Shown one piece after another: positions 43,833 through 52,979 of a stretch of DNA of 64,000 bases. The position numbers were made by a program, and so were the translations under genes. A model generated the notes under the pieces. The model saw only the letters and a program-made list of their open reading frames with translations. It searched no databases and had not been told where the DNA came from. The DNA is from a bacterium (GTDB lineage Bacteria; Zhuqueibacterota; Zhuqueibacteria; Zhuqueibacterales; Zhuqueibacteraceae): the NCBI GenBank assembly GCA_023150945.1, contig JAKLJX010000024.1:36016-100015 (forward strand), read 5' to 3'. How positions within the stretch are numbered: the first letter of the stretch is position 1; each line of letters begins with the position of its first letter.

Positions 43833-46229
43833 TTATTGTGGCATCATTTCGGCTTTGATTCCGCCTGCAGGCGCTACGACCAACGGCGTGTTTTGGATCG
43901 GATATCTGCGCCAGTCTTTGTAATCGAAATGCCACCATTCGAATTCATAAACGGTGAAGCCGTGCGCCTCCATCGTCCGGCGCAGCAATTCCCGGTGCCA
44001 GCGCTGCGCACTGGTGCCGCCGGGATAATCAGGATGGGCGCGCACCGAGAATTCATCATAGCCGCTCACCATTGGCACCGGTTTGCCGGTGGCCAGCTCA
44101 TACAGCGTGAGATCAACCGCGCAGCCGCGATTGTGACGCGAGCCGCGGGAAGGATCCGCGACATAGATCTTCTTGTCCGCGGGCGTGGCTTCCCAAAACA
44201 TTTTGGTGACAAACCAGGGACGGTAGGCGTCGTGAATCAACAGACCGTAGCCCTTGGCTTTCAAGCTGCGATGCGCGGCCAGCAACGCCTGCGCTGCCGG
44301 CCGCTGCAGCAACGCTTTGGCGTGATCGTAAAAAACCGCGCCCATGAAATTGTTGGTGGAAGCATAACGAATGTCGAACTGGAGGGTGGAATCGAGGCCG
44401 GCGAGATCAACCAGATCAGGCGTGAGAAAATCATTGCCGGCTTCGGCGGGCGGCTGCGCAGCCAACGCCGCGGCGCGCAATTCTGCCGCCGGTTTGAGCG
44501 GGGTCAGGCGAAAGGTCTCACCTCGCTCCACGCCGAGCTTGCGGCGTTTGAACACAATGCCGGCGGCTTCCACCTCGGTGGCCAGCCCCTCACCGTCGCG
44601 CGCAAAAATGAGCTGCTCGCCGTGATACAGGCCGTAATCGGGAAAGGCAAACACCTCGGCCGAAATTTCCGTGAGCGGGTAGGAGAAGAACCACTCGATC
44701 AGTGCATGCAAGCGGCCGTTTCGTTCGAGAATGTAGAGGGTGTTGTGATCCCAGCCGTATTCGCCGATCAGACCCTGCCATTTCTCCGACGCGGGTGGCG
44801 GCGCAAGATCCGGCACACGGCGGAACACCTTGCCGTCCATGAGCAGAGAGTCGTGGCCCACGGCCAGCAGGCGCGTGCCGAAAGCCAGGCTGCCGTCGGT
44901 GATCAGCGTGTCGCCCAGGGCGCGCAACGGCGCGCACACCGTGCCGCGCCACATCAGCAATTTGCCACTGCGCGCCAGCAACTCGATGCGTTCATCACCG
45001 GTGGCATAACTGCCGGCAAGCTGCTGCCCGCGCAGCGAGTCCACCGGCTGCGTGAAGACAAATGACGGTAGCGGCTGGTGGGCGCGTTGCGCCAGCATGA
45101 GGCGATGGGCGTGACTGACGATGCGGTCAATGACGGTATTCGCGCAATCTCTGGTGGTCACCGCAATGACACCGAGTTTGTCGTCGGGCAGGGCGCTCAA
45201 TTGCGTCGCGAAGCCGTAGAGCACGCCGTCATGGCCGAGGCGGCGATGGCCGGCGAAGTCGCTCACAAAAAAACCGAGACCAAAGCCATACGTGCGACCG
45301 GCGGGCACGAACTGCGGCGTGTACATCAGCTCGAGGGTTTCGGGCTTGAGAATCTGCACCTTGCCGGCGCGGCCGCCATTGAACAACACTTGCAGAAATT
45401 GCGCGAGATCAGCAACGCTGGCATACAGATTGGCAGCCGGAACCAGGCCCAACTCAAACGTCGGCGCGGGAAATTCGCGCTCGTCATAACCCCACATGTA
45501 GGCTCGCGCGAGTGACTTGATCACGCTGGCATCGGGCGCAAAGGAGCTGTGCTGCAATCCCATCGGCTGCAACACCGCCCGCTGCATGTAGGCCGCAAAC
45601 GGTTCGCCCTGCACGCGCTCGAGCACATAACCAACAAGCGAGATGCCGGCATTCGAATACTTGGTGCGCGTTCCCGGCTCATAAACCAGCGTAGTGGCAT
45701 GCAGACTCTGCACGGTGGCCGCCAGCGCAGGCTCGGAGGGATCGAAGTAACTGCCCACCGGCGGCTCGCGCACCAATCCCGCGCGGTGTGACATGAGTTG
45801 CCGCAAAGTGATGGGTTGTTTGAATGGGTTGCGGGGCTGAAACTCCGGCAGGTAGGCGGTCACCGGGGCATCGAGATCAAGGCGACCGGCTTCGACCAGT
45901 TGCATGATCGCAATGTCGGTGAACAATTTCGACACCGAACCGACGCGAAAAACCGTCTCGGTACTCGCCGGAATCTTGCGGTCGGGATCGGCCCAGCCGA
46001 AGCCGCGCGCCCACACGATCGCCTGGTCATCGACCAGGGCAATCGCGAGCGCGGGCAGGTTTTTGCCGTCCATTTCGTGCTGGATGACGCGCTCGAGTTC
46101 AGTGGCAATGCTGAGATAATCAGGACGAGGGGCAAGCCTGCCGGAGGCTGCGGCAGAGGCAAAGCAGAAAAGCCAAACGAGGGTAAGAAATGAGAACTGC
46201 AACCGCCAGGTTCGTGGTTGGATAGTCAT
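43833..46229 (-). CDS. Fusion: beta-lactamase-class serine hydrolase + VanX-type D-Ala-D-Ala dipeptidase
   Basis: Translation from the ATG at 46229 gives 798 residues: a signal peptide (to about residue 28), then a class C beta-lactamase/DD-peptidase domain (to about 400) with SVSK (Ser-98, Lys-101), YSN (191-193) and GHDG motifs. A beta-rich spacer of about 190 residues follows. The final part is a complete D-Ala-D-Ala dipeptidase with DAYRPW, SRHNRGCAVD (His-699, Asp-706) and EWWHFDY (His-767), the VanX zinc site. Both act on D-Ala-D-Ala ends of peptidoglycan precursors or fragments. As an exported protein it is more likely used for wall recycling or attack than for cytoplasmic vancomycin resistance. 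Confidence 0.93.
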   Translation of the reverse strand: MTIQPRTWRLQFSFLTLVWLFCFASAAASGRLAPRPDYLSIATELERVIQHEMDGKNLPALAIALVDDQAIVWARGFGWADPDRKIPASTETVFRVGSVSKLFTDIAIMQLVEAGRLDLDAPVTAYLPEFQPRNPFKQPITLRQLMSHRAGLVREPPVGSYFDPSEPALAATVQSLHATTLVYEPGTRTKYSNAGISLVGYVLERVQGEPFAAYMQRAVLQPMGLQHSSFAPDASVIKSLARAYMWGYDEREFPAPTFELGLVPAANLYASVADLAQFLQVLFNGGRAGKVQILKPETLELMYTPQFVPAGRTYGFGLGFFVSDFAGHRRLGHDGVLYGFATQLSALPDDKLGVIAVTTRDCANTVIDRIVSHAHRLMLAQRAHQPLPSFVFTQPVDSLRGQQLAGSYATGDERIELLARSGKLLMWRGTVCAPLRALGDTLITDGSLAFGTRLLAVGHDSLLMDGKVFRRVPDLAPPPASEKWQGLIGEYGWDHNTLYILERNGRLHALIEWFFSYPLTEISAEVFAFPDYGLYHGEQLIFARDGEGLATEVEAAGIVFKRRKLGVERGETFRLTPLKPAAELRAAALAAQPPAEAGNDFLTPDLVDLAGLDSTLQFDIRYASTNNFMGAVFYDHAKALLQRPAAQALLAAHRSLKAKGYGLLIHDAYRPWFVTKMFWEATPADKKIYVADPSRGSRHNRGCAVDLTLYELATGKPVPMVSGYDEFSVRAHPDYPGGTSAQRWHRELLRRTMEAHGFTVYEFEWWHFDYKDWRRYPIQNTPLVVAPAGGIKAEMMPQ

Positions 46230-46684
46230 CCCGGTTCCCTTCCTCACGCTGGATTTGATATCAAGATCGACAAGCAAGCTAACACGGAAGCTTTCAAAAG
46301 CAAGGGAATTGTTGAGGCGCGCGCGGCACCGCGGCTCAGGCCGTTGTCCTTGACATTTGAGCAGCGATTCCCAATCTTGCACCGAGTTCATGAGAAGTAT
46401 TCACCCAGCCCGAACGAACCGGAGCCAAAGAAGGCAGAAGCGACCGCAAAGCCACGCATAGAAAAGACTCGAGTTTTGTCTTTCAGAACCGCCGGTAGAA
46501 AATGATTGGGAAATCTTTGCGGCTTTGCTTCTCGGCGTGAATTCTTTCGCTCAAAGTGGAAAAAGTCCGAGATTTTCAGAATTGACACAAAACCCGCATC
46601 AATACAGGTCGAGAAAGCAACCACCGAACAGATCTTTGCTTTTTGCAACGAGTTTACTCTTTAGTGACTAATCGAAGGGAAACG
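46230..46684. other. Intergenic region between divergent genes
   Basis: It separates the divergent starts of the fusion gene and the M2 peptidase. I see no gene. TTGACA occurs at about 46585, but no good partner -10 element is spaced correctly. Confidence 0.4.
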
Positions 46685-48481
46685 ATGATGAAGACTTTTC
46701 TCTTGCTGGCCGGAATGATGCTGCTGGCGGCGTGCGCGCCCTCGCCGCAAGCCCTGCAATCGCAGGCGCAGGAATTTCTTGACGACTACACGGCAAGATT
46801 CAAAGAACTGTCATATGCCTCCGCGCAGGCGGAGTGGGCTTCGAATACCAAAATCGTCGAAGGTGACACCACCAATGCGCACAACACGCGCGTGGCCAAC
46901 GAAGCCCTGGCCGCCTTCACCGGCAGCGTGGCAAACATCGAAAAGGCGCGTCACTTTTTGAAAGAGCGCGACAAGCTGACGCCGCTGCAGGTCAAGCAAC
47001 TGCAGATGATTCTCTACAAAGCGGCCGACAAGCCGCAGACCGTGGCCGAGGTCGTGAAGGCGCGCATTGCCGCGGAGGCCGCGCAAACCGAGCAACTCTT
47101 CGGCTTCACGTTTCAGATTGCCGGCAAACCGGTGACCACGAATGAGATCGACAATCTGCTGAAAACCTCGACGGATTTGAACCAACGGCTGCAAGCTTGG
47201 GAGGCTTCCAAGGAAGTCGGCAAACAGCTCAAGGACGGCCTGGCAAACCTGCAGCGCTTGCGCAACCAAACAGTGCAGGCTTTGGGCTATGCGGATTATT
47301 TCAGCTATCAGGTGTCGGATTACGGCATGACGGTCGACGAGATGATGGCGCTGATGGACGATCTCGTGCGTGAGCTGCGGCCGCTCTATCGCGAGCTGCA
47401 CACCTATGCGCGCTATGAGCTGGCGAAAAAATATGGCGTGCCCGTGCCCGCGTTGCTGCCCGCCCACTGGCTGCCCAACCGTTGGGCGCAAGATTGGAGT
47501 CCGATGATCAACGTCGCCGGCTTCGATCTCGATGCGGCGCTCAAGGACAAGTCCGCCGAATGGATTGTGCAGCAGGCGGAAGAGTTCTACGTCAGCCTGG
47601 GCTTCGCTAGAATGCCCGCGAGCTTTTGGGAGAAGTCGTCCCTCTATCCCCTGCCGGCGGACGCGCCCTACAAGAAGAACAATCATGCTTCGGCGTGGCA
47701 TCTCGATCTGGAGCAGGACATTCGCTCGCTGATGAGCATCGAACCCAACGCGGAGTGGTACGAAACCACGCACCATGAGCTGGGCCACATTTACTATTAC
47801 ATGAGCTACACCAACGACCAGGTGCCGCCGCTGCTGCGTGAGGGCGCCAATCGCGCTTATCATGAGGCCATCGGCAGCATGCTGGGACTGGCCTCGATGC
47901 AAAAGCCCTTCCTGCAAAGCCGCGGTTTGCTGCCGGCGCAGGCGCAGAGCGATGAAATGCAGACGCTGCTCAAGGAGGCGCTGAATTACATCGTCTTCAT
48001 CCCGTTCTCGGCGGGCACCATGTCGCGCTTCGAGCATGAGCTGTATGCGAAGAACCTGCCGCAGGAGCAATACAACCAGCGCTGGTGGGAATTGGCGGAA
48101 AAATACCAGGGCGTTGTGCCGCCCGGCCCGCGCGGAGAGGAATATTGTGACGCCGCTTCCAAGACGCATATCAACGATGACGCCGCGCAGTACTATGACT
48201 ATGCGTTGTCCTTCATTCTGCTTTATCAACTGCACGATCACATCGCCACCAAGATTCTGCAGCAGGATCCGCACGCGACAAACTACTACGGCAATCAAGA
48301 GGTGGGCAAATTCCTGGCAGACATCATGCAGCCCGGCGCCAGCCGTGATTGGCGGGAAGTGCTGAAGGAAAAGACCGGCGAGGACTTGAGCGCGAAAGCC
48401 ATGTTGCGTTACTTTGCGCCCTTGCTGGATTATTTGAAAAAGGAAAATGCCGGCCGGGAACACACGCTGGTCGATATCTGA
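46685..48481 (+). CDS. M2 family (ACE-like) peptidyl-dipeptidase, lipoprotein
   Basis: The 598-residue protein has a lipoprotein signal (LLAAC, Cys-17) and the M2 zinc motif HELGH (His-364, Glu-365, His-368). EGANRAYHEAIGS follows about 20 residues later and supplies the third ligand, as in angiotensin-converting enzyme. The family removes C-terminal dipeptides. Substrate-site landmarks such as the HINDD and YYDYALSFILLYQLHD segments near the C-terminus fit too. GAAGGG precedes the double ATG. It is likely at the outer membrane and used for peptide nutrition. A terminator follows. Confidence 0.95.
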   Translation: MMKTFLLLAGMMLLAACAPSPQALQSQAQEFLDDYTARFKELSYASAQAEWASNTKIVEGDTTNAHNTRVANEALAAFTGSVANIEKARHFLKERDKLTPLQVKQLQMILYKAADKPQTVAEVVKARIAAEAAQTEQLFGFTFQIAGKPVTTNEIDNLLKTSTDLNQRLQAWEASKEVGKQLKDGLANLQRLRNQTVQALGYADYFSYQVSDYGMTVDEMMALMDDLVRELRPLYRELHTYARYELAKKYGVPVPALLPAHWLPNRWAQDWSPMINVAGFDLDAALKDKSAEWIVQQAEEFYVSLGFARMPASFWEKSSLYPLPADAPYKKNNHASAWHLDLEQDIRSLMSIEPNAEWYETTHHELGHIYYYMSYTNDQVPPLLREGANRAYHEAIGSMLGLASMQKPFLQSRGLLPAQAQSDEMQTLLKEALNYIVFIPFSAGTMSRFEHELYAKNLPQEQYNQRWWELAEKYQGVVPPGPRGEEYCDAASKTHINDDAAQYYDYALSFILLYQLHDHIATKILQQDPHATNYYGNQEVGKFLADIMQPGASRDWREVLKEKTGEDLSAKAMLRYFAPLLDYLKKENAGREHTLVDI

Positions 48482-48640
48482 TGCTGGATGCTGGATGCTG
48501 GATACAGGAAGCTGGATACAGGAAGCTGGATACAGGAAGCTGGATGCTTGATGTTGGATGCTGGATGCTGGATGCTTGATACTGGATGCTTGATGCCGGA
48601 TACGGATGCTGGATACTGGGTGCTGGATGCTGGATATTGA
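48480..48640. repeat. Seven-base tandem repeat (GATGCTG-type)
   Basis: About 160 bases right after the M2 peptidase stop consist of roughly 22 copies of a seven-base unit (GATGCTG and variants GATACAG, GATACTG, GATGCTT). Part is arranged as a 14-base unit repeated three times. Its variants suggest slippage and decay. Confidence 0.85.
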
Positions 48641-48657
48641 TTACTGATCACTGAAAA

Positions 48658-48703
48658 CTGGTTGCCGGCGCTCAATTAGAGGAGCGAGAAAGCCGGCAAC
48701 CAG
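48658..48703. terminator. Intrinsic terminator between convergent genes
   Basis: CTGGTTGCCGGC (48658-48669) pairs with GCCGGCAACCAG (48692-48703) without mismatch, followed by CATCTTTTT. It can end the M2 peptidase transcript and, read the other way, the aminotransferase transcript. Confidence 0.8.
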
Positions 48704-48711
48704 CATCTTTT

Positions 48712-49968
48712 TCACACCAACGTTTGCAGGACGGCCAACAGGCGATCAATCTCCTCTTCGGTGTTGTAGTGCACCAGACCGATGCGCACGACGCCGCCTT
48801 TGTCTGCATAGCCCAAGCGCTTGATCACTTCGACCGCATAGAAATCGCCGTCCCACACATAGATGTTCTCTTCGCCCAGGCGTTCGGCAACTTCTCGCGG
48901 TGTGTGTTTCTCCATGCGCAGTGCGACCGTGGGCGTGCGTTGGGAATAACGGCCGGGATCGGTGATCCCGAACACACGCACGCCGGGAATCGTCTGCAAG
49001 CCGGCAATGAGCTTCTGCGCGAGGCGGTGTTCGTATGCCTGCACCGCCCTCATCGCCGCTTTCAAATCACGCCTTCTACCCTGCCAGCGTGTCTCCTCCG
49101 CTGAGGCGCCGGTCTGCCGCCCGAGTTGCGCCAGATAGTCGATTGCCGCCACGGTTCCCGCCAAGCCTTCGTGATTCAGTGTCCCGGTTTCGAATTTGTA
49201 TGGCGGAGTTGGTTCCTGCGGGCGGACTTTGTAGGCCGGCAGCCGGTCCATCACCTCATGTTTCCCATAGAGCACGCCGACATGCGGCCCGAAAAATTTG
49301 TAGGCTGAGCACACGAGGAAATCGCAGTCAAGAGCCTGCACGTCAATCGGGCCGTGTGGCGCAAAGTGCACGGCATCGACATAAACCAGTGCGCCGGCGG
49401 CATGCGCCCGGGAGATGATGCGGGCGACATCATTGATGGTGCCCACTGCGTTCGAGGCATAGCCCACGGCGACCAGTTTGGTGCGCGGTGAAAGCAGCGC
49501 TTCGAGCTGCTCCTCGGCGAGCGTGCAGTCTTCGGGATGGAAATCGAGAAACTTGATCGTCACGCCTTGTTCTGCCAGCGCCAGCCAGGGCGCAACGTTG
49601 GCATCATGATCCAGGCGGGTAAGAATGACTTCGTCGCCGGGCTGGAGCGCGCGGCCCAGGCTGCGGCTGAGGTGAAAGGTGAGCGAAGTCATGTTCGCGC
49701 CGAAGGCAATGTTGTCGGGCGAGCGCGCGTTGAGAAAATCAGCCAGCGCGGTGCGCGCCGCGTGAATCGTCTCGTCCGTGCCGCGGCTGGTGGCGAACGC
49801 GCCGTGGGTATTGGAGTAATTGTGAATGATGTGCCCGGCCATCGCAGTGATGACGGACTGCGGTACCTGGGTGCCGCCCGGGCCGTCGAAGTAAATCGCG
49901 GGCCGGCCGGCGGCGTCCCGCAATTGCAGCGCGGGAAATTGCGCGCGGCTGGCAATGAAAGGATTCAT
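48712..49968 (-). CDS. Cysteine desulfurase-like class V aminotransferase
   Basis: The 418-residue PLP enzyme has YFDGPGGTQVPQSVI, the cofactor segment HDANVAPW, VDAVHFAPHGPIDV, and CSAYKFFGPHVG with the Schiff-base Lys-224. This matches the VC1184-type subgroup of class V aminotransferases related to SufS/NifS. No catalytic cysteine loop typical of SufS is evident, so the reaction may not be sulfur transfer. No Suf or Isc genes are nearby. The start is ATG at 49968 with AGGGCC upstream. Confidence 0.87.
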   Translation of the reverse strand: MNPFIASRAQFPALQLRDAAGRPAIYFDGPGGTQVPQSVITAMAGHIIHNYSNTHGAFATSRGTDETIHAARTALADFLNARSPDNIAFGANMTSLTFHLSRSLGRALQPGDEVILTRLDHDANVAPWLALAEQGVTIKFLDFHPEDCTLAEEQLEALLSPRTKLVAVGYASNAVGTINDVARIISRAHAAGALVYVDAVHFAPHGPIDVQALDCDFLVCSAYKFFGPHVGVLYGKHEVMDRLPAYKVRPQEPTPPYKFETGTLNHEGLAGTVAAIDYLAQLGRQTGASAEETRWQGRRRDLKAAMRAVQAYEHRLAQKLIAGLQTIPGVRVFGITDPGRYSQRTPTVALRMEKHTPREVAERLGEENIYVWDGDFYAVEVIKRLGYADKGGVVRIGLVHYNTEEEIDRLLAVLQTLV

Positions 49969-50297
49969 AAAAGGCCCTGCAAGTTATGTTTCATCTGGTT
50001 GAGTCTTGTGCAGCACTCGCAGCCAAGCCCATCTTCTCCCAACCTCCTCTATTCTTCACCGCCTCAACCCTTCACAAAACTGCCCCCCCTGCGCTGCAAG
50101 CTGGCCGCAGAGGCTTGCCGCATGGCGGACACGTGGGTGGATGCCAAATGCGACAGCGCGGCTGCACTTGATGTCATGATCGCAAGAATCTTCCCAGCGC
50201 TGGGCACGGCCCCGGTATTGGGAAAACCCTTGCAGAGTGACATGAAAAGGAACAGGTGTGCGACTTGGCGTCGTTGTGCAGAAATCATCCCGTCTTC
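49969..50297. other. Intergenic region, nothing recognised
   Basis: A gap between the decarboxylase 3' end and the class V aminotransferase start, both on the minus strand. No structured element or gene is seen. Confidence 0.4.
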
Positions 50298-51725
50298 CTA
50301 GCTGGAGGTTTCACTTTCCAATTCCTTTGCCGCCGTGGCAATCACCTCGAACGCCTCCTCCACCTCGACCTGATGCGTGCGAAAGCTGAGCACACAGGCG
50401 CGAATCACGAACTCGCCGTTGAGCAGCGTGCTGGAGAGAAAAAGCCTGCCGCTGTTGTTGATATATTGCAGCAGCCGGCGGTTGAAGTCATCGACCTGAC
50501 CGCGCCGTGGGCGATAGCGGAACGCCACCACCGAGAGATCAGGCTCGGCTAGGCATTCGAAGCCGGGCGCTTCCAAAAAGCGTTGATAGAGCCAGCGTGC
50601 CAGGCGCAGCTTTTCCGCGAGGTTTTCACGGAACGCTTGCACGCCAAACAGCTTCAGCGGCAGCCACACCTTCAAGCCGCGAAACGAACGCGACAGCTCC
50701 GGCGAATGATCGGTGAAATTGACTTCTCCCGGCGGCGTGAATTGATCCTGCATGTATTCCGCGGTGAGCATGTGAGCGCGCCGCAGCAATTCGCCTTCCT
50801 TCACCAGCAAGCTGCCGCAGCCGTAGGGCACAAACAGGCCTTTGTGCGGATCGAGTACGAGCGAATCCGACTGCTCGAGGCCCCGAAGCTTGCGCCGGCC
50901 CTCTTCACACAAATTGAAAAAGCCGCCGTACGCGCCATCGATGTGATACCACAGGGAGTGTTTGCGGCAGAGTTGGGCGAGATCTGCGAGCGGATCGACC
51001 GCGCCGGTGTTGGTCGTGCCGGCGTTGCCAATGAGCAGAAACGGCTTCAGCCCGGCGGCGCGATCGGCTTTGATGGCATCTTCAAAACGCTCGGGCACGG
51101 CGCGAAACCGCCGGTCCGCCTCGAGCAGCCGCAGATTGCGCTCGCGCAGGCCCGCCAGCATCGCGCTTTTCACGAGCGAATGATGCGTTTGGGTCGAAGC
51201 ATAGATGACACCGTCACCGATCTCGTCGCCGAGCAAATGATGGCGCGCGGTGACGATGGCGCTGAAGCCTGCCAGCGAACCGCCGCTGGTGAGAATGCCG
51301 CGGGCGGTGGCAGGATAACCCATCCACTGCGCGAACCACTCCAGCACATTGGTCTCGAGCCGGGCGGCCGCGGGCGCGCCGAACCAGGCGCCGACAAAGC
51401 GATTGGTGGCCGCTGACAGTAGATCCGCCAACGCTGAGGGATAAAGGCCGCCGCCGGGAATGTAGCCCATGTAGGTGGGATGCGCCGCATTGATGGAGAC
51501 CGGAATGATTTTTTCCATCAAGAAGGGTAACAACTCCGCGAAAGCCGTGCCGGTTTCAGGCGGCGGCTCACGCAGAGAGTGCGCGATTGCCGCGGCATTG
51601 GCGAGATTGGCGCGCGGTGAGTGAGGCAGATCAACAATGTGTTGCACCACGGTCCGCACACAGGCCTCGCCCATCGCCTGCATCACCTCCGCCGGCAACT
51701 CCAGATTGGTGACGTGGGACTGCAT
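50298..51725 (-). CDS. Group II PLP-dependent decarboxylase (aromatic amino acid type)
   Basis: The 475-residue enzyme resembles aromatic-L-amino-acid/glutamate decarboxylases: HPTYMGYIPGGGLYPSALAD, LTSGGSLAGFSAIVTAR, ASTQTHHSLVKSAMLAG, HIDGAYGGFFNLC, and the PLP lysine in LDPHKGLFVPYGCG. It removes CO2 from an aromatic or acidic amino acid; which one is unclear. The ATG is joined directly to the stop of the glycosyltransferase gene (TAAATG), with GGAGGG inside that gene. The two are therefore coupled, linking it with the glycan genes. Confidence 0.93.
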   Translation of the reverse strand: MQSHVTNLELPAEVMQAMGEACVRTVVQHIVDLPHSPRANLANAAAIAHSLREPPPETGTAFAELLPFLMEKIIPVSINAAHPTYMGYIPGGGLYPSALADLLSAATNRFVGAWFGAPAAARLETNVLEWFAQWMGYPATARGILTSGGSLAGFSAIVTARHHLLGDEIGDGVIYASTQTHHSLVKSAMLAGLRERNLRLLEADRRFRAVPERFEDAIKADRAAGLKPFLLIGNAGTTNTGAVDPLADLAQLCRKHSLWYHIDGAYGGFFNLCEEGRRKLRGLEQSDSLVLDPHKGLFVPYGCGSLLVKEGELLRRAHMLTAEYMQDQFTPPGEVNFTDHSPELSRSFRGLKVWLPLKLFGVQAFRENLAEKLRLARWLYQRFLEAPGFECLAEPDLSVVAFRYRPRRGQVDDFNRRLLQYINNSGRLFLSSTLLNGEFVIRACVLSFRTHQVEVEEAFEVIATAAKELESETSS

Positions 51726-52910
51726 TTATTCCCTCCGCAAAACGTGACGGTAGACTGCAACGATGCGCCGCCCGATTTCCTCCCAACGGTACGGCAAAGC
51801 TTGCTGCCGGAGATGGCCGGAGTCCCATTGCTGCTCGCGGGCACGTTCCAATGCCCGCGCCAGAGATTTCTCATCTTCAACCGGCGTCAGCAAACCGCTT
51901 CGTTCATCGGTGAGGACAGCAGGCGCCATGCCGGTCGCCGTTGCCACCACCGGCTTGCCGCACGCCAGTGCCTGCAGCAAGACCGCCGGCCCACCTTCGC
52001 TGCGGCTGGGAATCACCACGGCCTCGGCGGCGTTGATCCAATGCGGGATCGTCTCCGGAGGTTGCGCGCCCGCAAAGAAAATCCGCGCACGCAAACCCAG
52101 CGCGTGTGCCAGCGATCGCAAGGCTCGGGTTTCGGGACCGGCGCCCACCAACACAAGCATCAGGTCTCCGCTCGTTTGCGCCAGCGCGCGCAACAGCACA
52201 TCAATGCCTTTCACGTGATGATGGTTGGCAACGCAGAGCAGCACGAACGCGGAGGCGAACTGCGGCGGTCGCAGCGTGCGCGACGCATCGGGAGTTGGCT
52301 GGAAGGCGTGGCAATCAACGCCCTGCGGGATGACAAACACTTTCGCGGGCGCGAGGCCTTCTGCCAGAATGTCTGCGCGCATGTGATCATTCAGCGCAAT
52401 GATGGCGTCAGCGGCATGCAGCGCGGCGAGAATCTGCGGCCGCTTGCGGGGCGCGTGACGCCAGACATTGAGGTCCGAGCCTTGCGTGGTCAACACCAAC
52501 GGCCGGCCGAATTCCCGCGCCAGTCTGCTTGCCACCCAGCCGCTGCGATAGGCCCAGTGCGCGTGAATCAAATCGAATTGCAGATGATGCTGCCGGATTG
52601 CCGCCGCGGCGCGCCGCTGGAATTCTGCCGGGGCGCAGCGCTCCGCGACCAGCGGCACATAAGGCACGCGCAAACGCAAAACCAGCCGGCCGGCTTCGTC
52701 GTGTCTGCCGCCGGCAGGCTGTACTCTGCGCAGGTTCCGATAGCGCGGCAGCGGTGGATACCAGACCGCGGGCGCGATCACTCCCGCAGTCTGACAGCCG
52801 AGCAAATGCGCAAGTTGTTCGCGAACGAAGACACCCTCGTGCGGTTGCGCCGGATGGGGATAGAATTCCGACACGATCAAGACGCGCAGGCCGGCGCCAT
52901 TCATGCGCAA
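51726..52910 (-). CDS. GT4 family glycosyltransferase
   Basis: The 394-residue product has a GT-B fold pattern: VLIVSEFYPHPAQPHEGVFV at the start, FDLIHAHWAYRSG, TTQGSDLNVWR, VFVIPQGVDCHAF, HVKGIDVLLRAL and the C-terminal EX7E-like block PSRSEGGPAVLLQALACGKP. Such enzymes transfer sugars from nucleotide donors with retention. Next to nucleotide-sugar genes, it probably adds a residue to a surface polysaccharide or glycolipid. The ATG at 52910 or 52904 could be used. Confidence 0.93.
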   Translation of the reverse strand: MRMNGAGLRVLIVSEFYPHPAQPHEGVFVREQLAHLLGCQTAGVIAPAVWYPPLPRYRNLRRVQPAGGRHDEAGRLVLRLRVPYVPLVAERCAPAEFQRRAAAAIRQHHLQFDLIHAHWAYRSGWVASRLAREFGRPLVLTTQGSDLNVWRHAPRKRPQILAALHAADAIIALNDHMRADILAEGLAPAKVFVIPQGVDCHAFQPTPDASRTLRPPQFASAFVLLCVANHHHVKGIDVLLRALAQTSGDLMLVLVGAGPETRALRSLAHALGLRARIFFAGAQPPETIPHWINAAEAVVIPSRSEGGPAVLLQALACGKPVVATATGMAPAVLTDERSGLLTPVEDEKSLARALERAREQQWDSGHLRQQALPYRWEEIGRRIVAVYRHVLRRE

Positions 52911-52979
52911 ATGGCGGGCATGGCGTCCAGGCGCGCCAAGACGCGGTTAGGCCGGCAAGCTGGCTGGCGGCTGTGCCGT

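Noticed and set aside
48480..48640. CRISPR-like repeat array
   Set aside because: Units are seven bases and contiguous, with no spacers and no cas genes; it is a simple tandem repeat.
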